DNA from: Tolypothrix bouteillei VB521301
GTDB lineage: Bacteria > Cyanobacteriota > Cyanobacteriia > Cyanobacteriales > Nostocaceae
Length of the DNA stretch: 64,000 nucleotides
Reading direction: 5' to 3'
NCBI RefSeq assembly: GCF_000760695.4
Contig: NZ_JHEG04000001.1
Span: forward strand, 8,531,123-8,595,122
Shown: one piece after another, positions 43,068-52,371 of the stretch
Layout: the number at the start of each line of letters is the position of its first letter
Numbering within the stretch: the stretch's first letter is position 1
Translations under genes and position numbers: made by a program
Notes under the pieces: generated by a model
What the model saw: the letters and a program-made list of their open reading frames with translations, nothing else
What the model was told of the DNA's origin: nothing
Databases searched by the model: none

Positions 43068-44798
43068 ATGGTAATGTTTAGATCAACGACTCCCTATAAA
43101 AGAAGTATTCAAAAGTTTTTCGCTACTATCGCGTTCTTTGCTCCAATATTAGTAGCACTTCCGAGTTATGCTGAAAAACCAGAACACGTTAAACAGCTAA
43201 CGGAAACTAACAGATGTTCTAAATGCGATCTTAGTTACACTAACTTCAGCCGGAAAAATCTCGTTCGTGCTGACTTGTATGATGCTAATTTAACAAATGC
43301 AGACTTAAGTGGTACAGACTTAAGTGGTGCCGATCTTAGAGATACTGATTTAAAAAGTGCTAAGTTATTCCGTGCAAATCTATTTCGCACTGACTTGAGT
43401 GGAGCTAATTTAAGTAATGCCGATCTCAGTGGTGCTAATTTAAGTGGTGCAGACCTCAGAAATGCTAATTTAAGCAATACAAATTTAAGTAATGCCGATC
43501 TCAGTGGCGTCAGTCTCAGTGGAGTTACTCTCACTAATGCGGATCTTCGGGGCGTGCGATTGAATAATGTCAACCTGAATGGTGTGAGTTTTGATGGGGT
43601 GAACTTGAGTGGCGTAGATTTGAGAAATGTGAATCTTATTGGTGTTTCTCTCAATGGTGTTAACCTCAGTAGGGCAAACTTGGATAGCTTTAACTTGAGA
43701 GGCGTGCAGTTGAAAAGTGCCAATCTCAGTTATGCTAACTTGCGCCGTGCGGATTTGAGTAATACCAACTTGCAAGGAAGTAATTTGCAATATGCCAATC
43801 TTGATAACGCCGACTTAAGTGGCGCACAACTCGCGGGTGTGAATTTTAGGGGCGCAACTCTGCTTGATGCAGATCTTAGGGGTGCGAATATAGATACCGC
43901 TCAGTTACCAAGTGATGGTTTTATTGCGGAGGCTCCCGATTATACCCGCTGGGGGGATAATCGTTATAAAAAGAGCGATTATAAGAATGCGATCGCCTAC
44001 TACAATCGAGCAATTGAAGTCAATTCCAAATTTGCGGAAGCTTACACGAGTCGGGGTCTTGCTAAGAGCCAACTGGCAGATAATGAAGGTGCGATCGCCG
44101 ATTACAATAAAGCCATAGAAGTTGACCCCAATTATGCCAGAGCATACAACAGTCGGGGATTAACGCGCCTCGACCAAAAAGACTACCCAGCCGCCTTAGC
44201 TGATTTTAATAAGGCGATCGCTATAAATCCTAAATATGCCGAAGCGTATAACGGACGGGCGACAATTTACCGCATTCAAAAAGATTATGCAGCTGTCATT
44301 GCAGATGCTTCTGAAGCTATTCGTCTAAATCCTAAATTATCTGAGGCATATAATAGCAGGGGTGTGGCTCAGTATGCCCTGAAAAACTACACCGCAGCAC
44401 TTAAAGATTTTGACAAAGCCATTGATAATTCTAACAATTGGGCTTGGGCTTATTTCAATCGGGGGCTGACTCGTCAAGCTCTAGACGATTACAAGAATTC
44501 AACAAAAGATTTCGATAGGGCTATCGAGCTAGATAGTGATTATACTGAAGCGTATTATCAACGAAGTCTTGCTCGCTTTGCTCGTAAGAAGTATGATGAT
44601 GCGATTAAGGATTGCGATCGCGCGATTGAACGCAATTCCAAGTACGCAGAAGCCTATGAAAACAAGGGGAATTCCCTGTTGGCTTTGAAAAAGGTATCTG
44701 AAGCTAAGCAAGCTTTTGAGCAGGCTGCAAAAATCTACAATCAGCGCAATGACACTAGTGGTTTAGAAAGGGTGCAACAACTGATTGCAGCGCTGTAA
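43068..44798 (+). CDS. Exported pentapeptide-repeat and TPR protein
   Basis: A 576-residue protein. The signal peptide (about 12-35, cleavage near SYA) is followed by RCSKCDLSYTNF, a Cys pair, and then about 200 residues of pentapeptide repeats with the pattern A(D/N)Lxx (for example NADLSGTDLSGADL), including a run in which G-V replaces A (GVNLSGVDL). This would form a right-handed quadrilateral beta helix. The C-terminal half has about seven TPR units (YNRAIEVNSKFAEAYTSRG). The combination is common in cyanobacteria; the exported location points to a scaffold in the periplasm or thylakoid lumen. Met3 may be the start. A terminator follows. Confidence 0.9.
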   Translation: MVMFRSTTPYKRSIQKFFATIAFFAPILVALPSYAEKPEHVKQLTETNRCSKCDLSYTNFSRKNLVRADLYDANLTNADLSGTDLSGADLRDTDLKSAKLFRANLFRTDLSGANLSNADLSGANLSGADLRNANLSNTNLSNADLSGVSLSGVTLTNADLRGVRLNNVNLNGVSFDGVNLSGVDLRNVNLIGVSLNGVNLSRANLDSFNLRGVQLKSANLSYANLRRADLSNTNLQGSNLQYANLDNADLSGAQLAGVNFRGATLLDADLRGANIDTAQLPSDGFIAEAPDYTRWGDNRYKKSDYKNAIAYYNRAIEVNSKFAEAYTSRGLAKSQLADNEGAIADYNKAIEVDPNYARAYNSRGLTRLDQKDYPAALADFNKAIAINPKYAEAYNGRATIYRIQKDYAAVIADASEAIRLNPKLSEAYNSRGVAQYALKNYTAALKDFDKAIDNSNNWAWAYFNRGLTRQALDDYKNSTKDFDRAIELDSDYTEAYYQRSLARFARKKYDDAIKDCDRAIERNSKYAEAYENKGNSLLALKKVSEAKQAFEQAAKIYNQRNDTSGLERVQQLIAAL

Positions 44799-44830
44799 GG
44801 GAACACAAAAAAATAAATTTCTCTGAAGAA

Positions 44831-44866
44831 AAACATCCCAACTCTACTACGTTGGGATGTTTTTCT
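44831..44866 (+). terminator. Rho-independent terminator after the pentapeptide/TPR gene
   Basis: Perfect 10-base arms ACATCCCAAC and GTTGGGATGT (44833-44842, 44851-44860) followed by TTTTC. Confidence 0.9.
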
Positions 44867-44867
44867 T

Positions 44868-44989
44868 ATACTAATTCTATATGAGGTTGCGCTTAAAATT
44901 CCCTCACATTAGAAATGTGGGGCTATACAAACAAAGTCCGCCTGCGCGGACTAATTAGATGCATCTTTATCTTTATAGAAAATTGGTAT
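44868..44989 (-). repeat. Palindrome-rich MITE-like repeat, copy 2 (inverse orientation)
   Basis: The reverse complement starts ATACCAATTTTCTAT, has the hairpin AGTCCGCGCAGGCGGACT, TTTGTTTGTATAGCCCCAC and ends TATAGAATTAGTAT, as in the copy at 5912-6026. The inner hairpin differs in sequence but not in position. Confidence 0.7.
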
Positions 44990-45092
44990 TAGATATTTTT
45001 TGCTAGCAAATATGGGGATACAATTACCTATGCTTGCGACAAAGCGGCGCGTTAAAAATTGCAATTTACTTCAAATGGTTGTGAAATAATAT

Positions 45093-45839
45093 ATGGTTTT
45101 GATTCAAAATTCCTGTCATGAATGTCATAACTTGATTCCGTTTAAAATTGGGCAAACAGCAATCAATAATAAGCTAAGATGGTACATTTCCTATAGTTGT
45201 CCTTTTTGTGGCTCTTCAATGGAATTTGACGGGATTGGCTACTCACCAGAAGAGATACGACAAGAAATTTTGAAAGATGAGGGAGAATGGGAGATAATAA
45301 TCGAAAATTTTAACCAACAAAAGCAAAATATTACCAAATCATTACGCAAAATACTAGAACTGTCTGCATTAGAATTACATCAAAAGCTTAAAACTCTTAG
45401 GGAAAACCCTTCCATTCTATATAGTGGTACTCAATCTGAAATGGAATGGCTGTATACCTATCTCAAATCAGATGGTATAGAGTCAATAGTTTTGCAACCT
45501 AAGATAGCAGAAAGAATGAATAGTTCAACTAATAAATTTGATATATGGGTTGAGATCGATGAGTATAGTACAACAGAGGAGCAGCATTTTGATGATGAGT
45601 TTTGCAATGCAATAATACAGTTTTTGGATGGTTCGCGAATTGGTCTTAATATCTGGAGTGAAAAATACTTCTACGATCGAGTAAAAAATCTTGAATGGGT
45701 AGAGGAACAAGTTGCCATTTTGCCAGATCTTGTAGTACGAGATTTCAACGCTTCATCGATTCGGCAAGCTATTACAAACCTAGTGAATAAACACAATTGG
45801 TTGGAAGGACGCGGCTTTCCTTATCAAAGCGACGACTGA
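45093..45839 (+). CDS. Hypothetical protein with an N-terminal zinc ribbon
   Basis: A 248-residue protein. C8xxC11 (CHEC) and C36xxC39 (CPFC) make a likely zinc ribbon at the N-terminus. A helical segment (about 75-105, KSLRKILELSALELHQKLKTLRE) is followed by an alpha/beta region (GTQSEMEWLYTYLKSDGIES) and a C-terminal region ending LVVRDFNASSIRQAITNLV. The middle weakly resembles small ribosomal L7/L12-like or immunity folds, but I do not recognise the family. It stands alone. The function is unknown. Confidence 0.6.
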   Translation: MVLIQNSCHECHNLIPFKIGQTAINNKLRWYISYSCPFCGSSMEFDGIGYSPEEIRQEILKDEGEWEIIIENFNQQKQNITKSLRKILELSALELHQKLKTLRENPSILYSGTQSEMEWLYTYLKSDGIESIVLQPKIAERMNSSTNKFDIWVEIDEYSTTEEQHFDDEFCNAIIQFLDGSRIGLNIWSEKYFYDRVKNLEWVEEQVAILPDLVVRDFNASSIRQAITNLVNKHNWLEGRGFPYQSDD

Positions 45840-45945
45840 CTCCACAGTGATATAAAATTTTGCCTGCTTGTTCGTGATACTGAATTTCTCTACATGACTT
45901 GCCGTGCAGTGTAAGATATGAAAGCGTATCAGTTCACTTGAGGCA

Positions 45946-46230
45946 ATGCGATTAATTTTGTACAGCAAGCCGGGATGTCATTTGTGTGAGGGTTTACAAG
46001 AAAAGTTGGAACAAATTGTGGAGAAGCAAAGTATTACATCTCTACAATTGGAAATTCGGGATATTACGACTCGTGACGATTGGTTTCAGGCGTATCAATA
46101 CGAGATTCCAGTACTTTGTCTTGTAAACAGTAGAGGCGCTGAGGAAGAGGGAACAGAGCAGCCTTTACCTCGCCCTTCTCCTAGAGCGACGGTGCAGCAG
46201 CTGGAAAAAACGCTTCAGAAGTATGTTTAG
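45946..46230 (+). CDS. Glutaredoxin-like protein
   Basis: A 94-residue protein of the cyanobacterial glutaredoxin-family type (DUF836-like): RLILYSKPGCHLCEGLQEKL with the redox pair C11 and C14, LEIRDITTRDDWFQAYQYEIPVLCLV with the cis-Pro in the IPVL strand, and a C-terminal helix. A linker of Glu/Pro/Arg residues (AEEEGTEQPLPRPSPRA) is longer than usual. It is a probable thiol-disulfide exchange protein in the cytoplasm. It is the only gene in its transcription direction here before the coiled-coil gene. Confidence 0.85.
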   Translation: MRLILYSKPGCHLCEGLQEKLEQIVEKQSITSLQLEIRDITTRDDWFQAYQYEIPVLCLVNSRGAEEEGTEQPLPRPSPRATVQQLEKTLQKYV

Positions 46231-46386
46231 AAGAAGTTTTTTGTAAAAATGGTATCATGTCTGGTTAATTATTAGTTTGTAGTTGCGCTGTCTTCGTATG
46301 CATTCCAACTACAAACTGAAAAATTAAGTGTTTATCCGCCGAACTTGATATGACTCGCTCTTCCTAAAAACAAACTGAACAAACAG

Positions 46387-46722
46387 ATGCCTAATACTGA
46401 GAGTTTTAATGATAACCAAAAAGAAATTTCCGAGGAAGTCAGGCAGTCTGCTGAACAAGCACGAGAGTCTGCTGAACAAGATAGGCAGTTTGCTGAAAAC
46501 GTTCGTCACTTAGAGGAGGAAGTACGGCAGAAGAATGAAAAAGTACGAGTTGAAAGCGAAAAAGCACGAGAGTCTGCTGAGCAAGCACGAGAATATGCTG
46601 AACAAGCACGAGAGTATGCTGAACAAGCACGGCATGAACGAGAGCAGCAACAGATAATTCTAAACGAGATTCAACAGACTCTCAAAGAAATACAAGCTAG
46701 AACAAGTGACGCGGGTCTATAA
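46387..46722 (+). CDS. Alanine/glutamate-rich coiled-coil protein with heptad repeats
   Basis: A 111-residue protein that is almost entirely a helix with seven-residue periodicity (units of the type ESAEQAR and EYAEQAR, about residues 20-85). The DNA shows matching 21-base repeats. No signal peptide or domain is seen. Its stop codon overlaps the end of the convergent kinase gene by six bases. Such low-complexity proteins are sometimes lineage-specific adhesive or scaffold proteins; no function is assigned. Confidence 0.55.
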   Translation: MPNTESFNDNQKEISEEVRQSAEQARESAEQDRQFAENVRHLEEEVRQKNEKVRVESEKARESAEQAREYAEQAREYAEQARHEREQQQIILNEIQQTLKEIQARTSDAGL

Positions 46723-49700
46723 CAGTGGTTTGCTCTCTAAATCAGCAATTGCGCTGATTAATACCTCTGGCTCAACAGGTTTGGCAAGATGCCGTTGAAA
46801 GCCAGCTGCCATTGCCTGCTGATAATTAATATCCCCCGCATAAGCAGTCAAGGCGATTGCCAAAACTTGTCCACCCTGTTCTGGTAGGAGCGATCTCACT
46901 TGCTGCATCAGCTTATAGCCATCCCGATTTGGCATCCCAATATCACTAAGCAGCACATCTGGCAGGAATTGGGTTAACAGTGCTAACGCTTCATCTGCGG
47001 AAGTGGCTGTCATGACGTTTGCTCCGGCTTGCTCCAATACAAAAGCGATGAACTCTAACGAATCGATCTCATTGTCAACTACTAAAATTTGCGTGCCTTG
47101 TAAACTACCAGCACCCTCAGAGGGGTGATTGTCTTCATGCTCTTGGGGTTGAGCAGGTGTAAGCGGCAGCCTCACCGTAAAGGTTGCCCCCTGTCCTTCA
47201 CCCGGACTTTCTGCCCACACCGTCCCACCATGCGCCTCAACCAATTGACGCACGATCGCCAACCCCAAGCCCAATCCTCCAAATCGGCGGGTAGTCGCTC
47301 CATCAGCTTGCCGAAAGTAGTCAAATACAAATGGCAAAAAGTTGGGATGAATGCCAATGCCTGTGTCACGGACGGTAATTTGGGCATACTTTGTCATTTT
47401 TCCTACCCTGCAGGAAACTGCTGACGCGTCTGTGTCATTTGTCATTTGCTCTTTGCCTTTAAGTGATGACATTGACAAACACACTTCGAGCCGCCCTCCT
47501 GACGGTGTGAACTTAACCGCATTGGAGAGGAGATTCCAAACGACTTGCTGTAATCGGGTGGCATCTCCCAAAATAGATGGAATTTGAGGAGCGAGCGTTG
47601 TCTCTATCTCAATCGATTTGGCTTGGGCTGCCAACTGTACAGTTTCAATGGCTGCTTGAATGGTTGCCGCCAGATTAACTTGCCCCACATTTAGACTGAG
47701 CTTACCGCGTAGAATGTGGGAGATATCCAGCAAATCCTCAATCAGTTGGGCAAGCAATCTGGCATTTCGCTCAATGGTTGCCCAGGCTTTCGCTGTTTGG
47801 GCTTTATCTAGATTGCCTCTTTTAATCATCTGAAGCCAACCCAAAATTGGATTAAGGGGCGATCGCAACTCGTGCGATAGCACTGCCAAAAACTCGTCTT
47901 TCATTCGGTTGACTTCCTGCGCCTGCTGGTAAAGACGGGCGTTGTCTAACGCCAATGCTGCCCGATGTCCTAATTCTTCTGCCACTGCCACATCTGACTT
48001 TTGGTAGTAGCGCTTGGAGTTTGCGCTTAAGCAAATGGTTAATACTCCGAGTTTTCGACCATGAGCAATCAGAGGGACGGCGATTAGCGATCGCATCTGG
48101 CAGTCTCGCATGAATTGCAGATGGTCAGCACTGGTGGCTGCTGTTTGCATCCATGCCTCAGTGACATAAGGCACAAAGTTAGCTTTGCCACTGGCAAGGA
48201 CGTTCATAACGGGATGGCTTTCATAGTCTTGCGGCGGCACATAACGCTGTAACTGCTCAAACCAATTGAGCATTGTCGGATCGCGGTGATGCCAGCCAAC
48301 TCGTTCGATCTGGTGATTGGAATTGAGGAGATCGAAGAAACAAAAGTCAGCTAGAAACGGCACGGAGATCCGCGCAATATTAAACACTGTGGTTTTGTAA
48401 TCGATCGATTTTGCCAAAACTTGACTGGCATCTGCCAGAAAACGCTCGCGTTCCTCTGCCTGGTGCGATCGCGTTCTATCTCGCAAAATCTTGACCAGTC
48501 CCTGAACGTCGCCTGCTTCATTGTGCAGTTGCATCATCAAGCCACTGGCAAAGAAACGGCTGCCATCTTTACGAAGGTGCCAGCGTTCATCTTCTGCCCG
48601 TCCCTGGGTCAGAACGGTCTGAAGTTCCTGCTCGGCTTGTCCGGTTTCTTTATCCTCCGGTGTAAAGATAATGCGACTGTCATGACCGATAATTTCTGCC
48701 TCTTTGTAGCCTAACAACCGCTCGGCTCCAGAATTCCAACTGGTGATGTGTCCATTAAGGTCGAGCGTAAAGATGGCATAATCTTTCGCACTTTCAACAA
48801 TTAGACGAAAACGGGATTCACTTTCGCGCAAGGCGGATTCTGCTTGCTGGCGTTTGGCTTTGTCCTGTTTGCGCCCGGTAATGTCTCGAAAATAAATACT
48901 GAAACCAGCCTTACAGGGATAGGCATGAATTTCTAGCCACATGGAAGAAGGTTCATCGAACACCTCAAAATGTGCTGCACCCGGTTCTGCCACAATCCGA
49001 CGATAAGTTTGCTCCATGACTGTACCAATCGCCCAGGGTTGCATTTCTTGCCACGTCTTAGCAGTCATTTCCTCCGGTTGCAGTTTCGTTAATCGGGCAG
49101 CTTCCTGATTGACATAGGTAATTCGCCATTCCCGATCGACACACACGAAGGCATCTGTAATACTTTCAAGAATATCAATGGCTCGTTGCGCCGATTCATC
49201 CAAGGCTTGACGGGTTGCCTCAGCTTCAGCACGGGCAACTTGCTCGCGCTGCAAGGCAACAATAGCCGTTTGACGCAGATGAATACTCTGTAGGGCAGCA
49301 GAGGTAAAGTCAGCAAGGCTGGTCATAATCCGCACGTCTTCAGCATCAAACCGCCGTGCTTCGTCATGGGACACAATCCAGATCGTACCCAACGGTTGAT
49401 TAGCATTCATCAACGGAATCACTAAACCTTCAACAATGATAGGTTTTGCTATCTTAAGGTAGGGGAAGTACCGCTCGGGATAGGAATAAAGTTGAGGAGC
49501 TTGGCGGTCCAGACAGATGCCGCAGGGACTAAAGTTTTTGGGGGTTGTCTCTCCCTCATAGCTTGCTAACGCTCCAGCAAGCGCACTCCAGCGAAAGATT
49601 TCTTCCCCATCATGAGTCACTTCCAGTAAGCTCACTCCAGCGGTTCCCGCCAGACAAAGCTCCTTCGCAGCAGAGACTAAGGCTTGGAGCATCATTTGAG

Positions 49701-49839
49701 GTTGCTCTGCCAGTTGCCGAGTCAGCAAGTGAAGAGATTGAATTTCAGCCTGTAAGTTAGGGGTTCTAGGCGATCGCTCAGCTAACGCTGCTGTCATCAA
49801 AATATCGTCTAAACTTACAGAAGGAACTGTTTCAGACAT
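46717..49839 (-). CDS. Hybrid sensor histidine kinase (GAF-PAS-PAS-GAF-HisKA-HATPase-REC)
   Basis: A 1040-residue soluble protein. In order: GAF (about 55-190, FRWSALAGALASYEGETTPK), a helix, PAS (about 225-325, ending FRDITGRKQ), PAS (about 340-455), GAF (about 465-635, FLADASQVLAKSIDY), HisKA with EFLAVLSHELRSPLNPILGW, HATPase_c (NLLSNAVKFT, DTGIGI, GGLGLGLAIVRQLV) and a receiver (ILVVDNEIDSLEF, LLSDIGMP with acceptor Asp, KPV). One acidic residue of the receiver pocket (VVDN for VVDD) is replaced. No phytochrome signature Cys is clear in the GAF domains. The signal is unknown. Confidence 0.92.
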   Translation of the reverse strand: MSETVPSVSLDDILMTAALAERSPRTPNLQAEIQSLHLLTRQLAEQPQMMLQALVSAAKELCLAGTAGVSLLEVTHDGEEIFRWSALAGALASYEGETTPKNFSPCGICLDRQAPQLYSYPERYFPYLKIAKPIIVEGLVIPLMNANQPLGTIWIVSHDEARRFDAEDVRIMTSLADFTSAALQSIHLRQTAIVALQREQVARAEAEATRQALDESAQRAIDILESITDAFVCVDREWRITYVNQEAARLTKLQPEEMTAKTWQEMQPWAIGTVMEQTYRRIVAEPGAAHFEVFDEPSSMWLEIHAYPCKAGFSIYFRDITGRKQDKAKRQQAESALRESESRFRLIVESAKDYAIFTLDLNGHITSWNSGAERLLGYKEAEIIGHDSRIIFTPEDKETGQAEQELQTVLTQGRAEDERWHLRKDGSRFFASGLMMQLHNEAGDVQGLVKILRDRTRSHQAEERERFLADASQVLAKSIDYKTTVFNIARISVPFLADFCFFDLLNSNHQIERVGWHHRDPTMLNWFEQLQRYVPPQDYESHPVMNVLASGKANFVPYVTEAWMQTAATSADHLQFMRDCQMRSLIAVPLIAHGRKLGVLTICLSANSKRYYQKSDVAVAEELGHRAALALDNARLYQQAQEVNRMKDEFLAVLSHELRSPLNPILGWLQMIKRGNLDKAQTAKAWATIERNARLLAQLIEDLLDISHILRGKLSLNVGQVNLAATIQAAIETVQLAAQAKSIEIETTLAPQIPSILGDATRLQQVVWNLLSNAVKFTPSGGRLEVCLSMSSLKGKEQMTNDTDASAVSCRVGKMTKYAQITVRDTGIGIHPNFLPFVFDYFRQADGATTRRFGGLGLGLAIVRQLVEAHGGTVWAESPGEGQGATFTVRLPLTPAQPQEHEDNHPSEGAGSLQGTQILVVDNEIDSLEFIAFVLEQAGANVMTATSADEALALLTQFLPDVLLSDIGMPNRDGYKLMQQVRSLLPEQGGQVLAIALTAYAGDINYQQAMAAGFQRHLAKPVEPEVLISAIADLESKPLL

Positions 49840-50236
49840 CCAATTTCTCCTCTGGGAAATATTTCTTCAACAAAGCTTTCCCAGGTTCGCCAAGCGATCG
49901 GGTCATCACTCTCTAGATTTAGATAAAATTATCATAGGACAAGTAGTATAACCCAGCTTACCTTCTTAAGACAGAGATGGGAAATTTTCTCCAATCGGAG
50001 GAGAAGTAGCTAATAAGCCTTATTGCTCCTAGCTAGAAACATAGGGGTGGGTGCGTTAGGTAGGGTACTGTACAGATAAAAAAAAGGTGTATTCTTAGCG
50101 ATAAGATGGCTACAAATTTGCTGTCGTAATTGAGTTAATGGCAAGCAGGTGAGCGATCGCTCTTACGGCACTCGCCTATGAGTACAGAAGCCCCGTCCGC
50201 AGGGAGCGGCGGGGTAGTTCGCAAATGTCTTCCTTC
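49840..50236. other. Spacer with a possible IS200/IS605 right-end remnant
   Basis: About 50182-50220 has AGAAGCCCCG, a GC-rich hairpin (CCCCGTCCGC with GCGGCGGGG) and TAGTTC. This is the order seen at the 3' end of IS200/IS605-type elements after tnpB. No tnpA or tnpB is present. Elsewhere there is a short hairpin (TCTCC/GGAGA, about 49990-50006) and no gene. Confidence 0.4.
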
Positions 50237-51061
50237 TCAATCAGATTTACTTTTGATTTCTTCAGTCAGTGTTGTTGTCCATTGAGAAACTTCTTCTACT
50301 GTCAAATTCCCTGCAGGCTGAAGCCTTCCATCCTTATATCCCCACTTTTCTACATCAATAAGATACTGTAATGGTGAGAGTAGCGTTCCCTGACAGAGTT
50401 TTTCCTTTGGGGGGGGATTGTTGATTTCATCTTGCAACCGCTTGGATAATTCTTGCATTACCCAGTTTGGTATGCGCGATCGCTCTGCTGGGTAGATAAA
50501 GCCAAAAAGAATTAAATGGCTGAAGAGGACTCGCCAGTCTGAGCCAAAGCAATGAAGCAGGTATGACCAATCTAAATGTTCAGCACAAGTGAGAATTACG
50601 TGAGCAACATCTGCTCCGTCATAGCGATCGCGAGCCATGATGAAGGACTTTGACCACAATAGGTCTTCAGGCGAACAAATTCGGACGGGAATACCCAGCA
50701 CTTCCACGCTGACAGCACGCTGAAACCAGCCATTATCAACTTCAGTAATACCATTAGCAGAGTTAAAGATAATATCAACAAAGTTTTCACCACAGAAGGC
50801 TTTCGCTAACCAGTGTTGTGAATGCACTTCAGTATGACAACTCGCCGCAGATAGAACTTCCATAATTCGCTCTTTATCTTCTGGGCGAACGAAAATATCC
50901 AAATCCTTTGTCGGACGTGCAATACCCGTGTGGCGCTCAAAAGCAAATGCTCCTGCAACCAGAAATGGCACTTTAGACTCATTTAGGAGTTGGAGTGCTT
51001 GACAGTAGAAAGCGCGAGTTTGCGGTTCGAGTTCAATTTGAGTAATTATCTCAGTTTGCAT
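50237..51061 (-). CDS. Nucleotidyltransferase-fold protein next to the RNA-repair genes
   Basis: A 274-residue protein with a nucleotidyltransferase core: VPFLVAGAFAFERHTG (the GG/GS motif is altered), D53 and D55 in KDLDIFV and D96 in FVDIIFN, which form the metal-binding triad. The C-terminal half is helical (WVMQELSKRLQDEINN). Similar proteins with this arrangement are annotated as nucleotidyltransferases of the AbiEii or DUF6036-like type. It starts 255 bases from the divergent metallophosphoesterase and may belong to the same gene set, but the link is only positional. The substrate is unknown. Confidence 0.7.
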   Translation of the reverse strand: MQTEIITQIELEPQTRAFYCQALQLLNESKVPFLVAGAFAFERHTGIARPTKDLDIFVRPEDKERIMEVLSAASCHTEVHSQHWLAKAFCGENFVDIIFNSANGITEVDNGWFQRAVSVEVLGIPVRICSPEDLLWSKSFIMARDRYDGADVAHVILTCAEHLDWSYLLHCFGSDWRVLFSHLILFGFIYPAERSRIPNWVMQELSKRLQDEINNPPPKEKLCQGTLLSPLQYLIDVEKWGYKDGRLQPAGNLTVEEVSQWTTTLTEEIKSKSD

Positions 51062-51316
51062 ATTCTTTATATTTGACTTCCCAGATCCTTTTAAACCCTC
51101 GTTTTCAGGCTTTTACCTAAAAATGAGGGAGACAAATGCGTAACTGCGTAAGAACTCGATCGTCCTTGAAAACTCAAAATAAATCTTCAATCCAGAGAGC
51201 GAAGCCGTACTCTGTAAAAATACTGATATATCTTAAAAACAAATGCTCCTATTGATGCATGAAAATCTACCCAGTAACTGCGCCATGATTGAGTTAAGTT
51301 GAATGGGGAAAAACTG
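51062..51316. promoter_or_regulatory. Divergent spacer between the nucleotidyltransferase and metallophosphoesterase genes
   Basis: 255 bases that must hold both promoters. It is AT-rich near 51177-51245 (AATAAATC, ATATATC). No palindrome or clear -35/-10 pair could be fixed by eye. Confidence 0.4.
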
Positions 51317-52075
51317 ATGGCGACAACGAAGGATGTAGTGCGTATAGCAGCAGTAGGAGATATCCATTGTACCAAGACATCTCAGGGAACCTTACAACCC
51401 GTGTTTGAGCAAGCGAGCGAGCTTGCCGACGTACTGTTGCTATGCGGCGATTTAACAGACTACGGGCAGCCTGAGGAAGCCCAAGTTCTTGTCAAAGAGC
51501 TAGCATCTGCCAAAATTCCAACTATCGCTGTGTTTGGCAATCACGATTATGAATCTGGAAAGCAAGATGAGGTCAAACAAATTCTTACCGAAGCAGGTGT
51601 GCGGGTGCTTGATGGGGATGCTTGTGAGATTAAGGGTATTGGTTTTGCTGGGGTGAAGGGATTTGCTGGCGGCTTTGGTTCTAAGGCGTTAGGAGCTTGG
51701 GGTGAAGAAGCCATCAAGCATTTTGTCCATGAGGCAGTGAATGAAGCCTTAAAACTAGAATCTGCATTAGCGAGATTGGAAACTTCTCAGCGCATTGCTG
51801 TACTTCACTATTCCCCAATCCAGGCTACCGTCGAGGGTGAACCGCCAGAAATTTTTCCATTTCTCGGGTCGAGTCGTCTTGAGGAACCACTCACCCGATA
51901 TTCGGTGACTGCTGCTTTTCACGGTCACGCTCATAACGGTCATATAGAGGGGCGAACCATAAGTAACATTCCGGTGTATAACGTATCCATGCCGCTTCTG
52001 AAGAAAACGCTTCCCGACCAACCACCTTTTCACCTGTTAGAACTTGCAGTTGATGCAGGGGTTGTGAGTGTTTAA
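51317..52075 (+). CDS. Metallophosphoesterase (calcineurin-like)
   Basis: A 252-residue protein from ATG 51317, preceded by GGGGAAAAA; the TTG at 51299 is in frame but less likely. Metal-binding motifs in order: AAVGDIHCTK, LCGDLTDYG, VFGNHDYE, VLHYSP and FHGHAHNGH. All canonical residues are present. A central insert (GFAGVKGFAGGFGSKAL) with the rest fits bacterial phosphoesterases acting on nucleotides or nucleic acid ends. It lies upstream of an RNA ligase and an HD-polynucleotide kinase in the same orientation, and could be the phosphatase or phosphodiesterase that prepares ends. A hairpin at 52120 may separate it from them. Confidence 0.85.
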   Translation: MATTKDVVRIAAVGDIHCTKTSQGTLQPVFEQASELADVLLLCGDLTDYGQPEEAQVLVKELASAKIPTIAVFGNHDYESGKQDEVKQILTEAGVRVLDGDACEIKGIGFAGVKGFAGGFGSKALGAWGEEAIKHFVHEAVNEALKLESALARLETSQRIAVLHYSPIQATVEGEPPEIFPFLGSSRLEEPLTRYSVTAAFHGHAHNGHIEGRTISNIPVYNVSMPLLKKTLPDQPPFHLLELAVDAGVVSV

Positions 52076-52119
52076 TTGTTACGAATGTTGAAATAAATAC
52101 GGGAAGTAATGCATCTTGT

Positions 52120-52143
52120 GGGGTGGGCTATCTTGCCCGCCCC
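52120..52143 (+). terminator. Hairpin after the metallophosphoesterase gene
   Basis: Arms GGGGTGGGC and GCCCGCCCC with one G-T pair and loop TATCTT, followed by AAAATAATTG. It lacks a good T-run, so it may be a repeat hairpin rather than a strong terminator. Confidence 0.45.
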
Positions 52144-52371
52144 AAAATAATTGTATTAAAATCAGAAAAACTCCCCAGGGCTAGTGAAGTAGACAATATA
52201 AAAATATTTACTCTTGAAAACCAACGGTTACGGCGTATGTAATCTCACATCTCACTTCAAGTCACCTCATGGGCGAATGGCAGCACTTCTCGAATGAAAT
52301 CGAGTGGCTTTCTCCGTGCAAGTTCGCTTCCGTTCGCTGTGAAATCGCATCGCAGTTGCCAAGGTAAAACA

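Noticed and set aside
43235..43723. A 162-codon open frame on the minus strand opposite the pentapeptide-repeat gene
   Set aside because: It is the mirror of the repetitive plus-strand codons and has no independent start signal or family.
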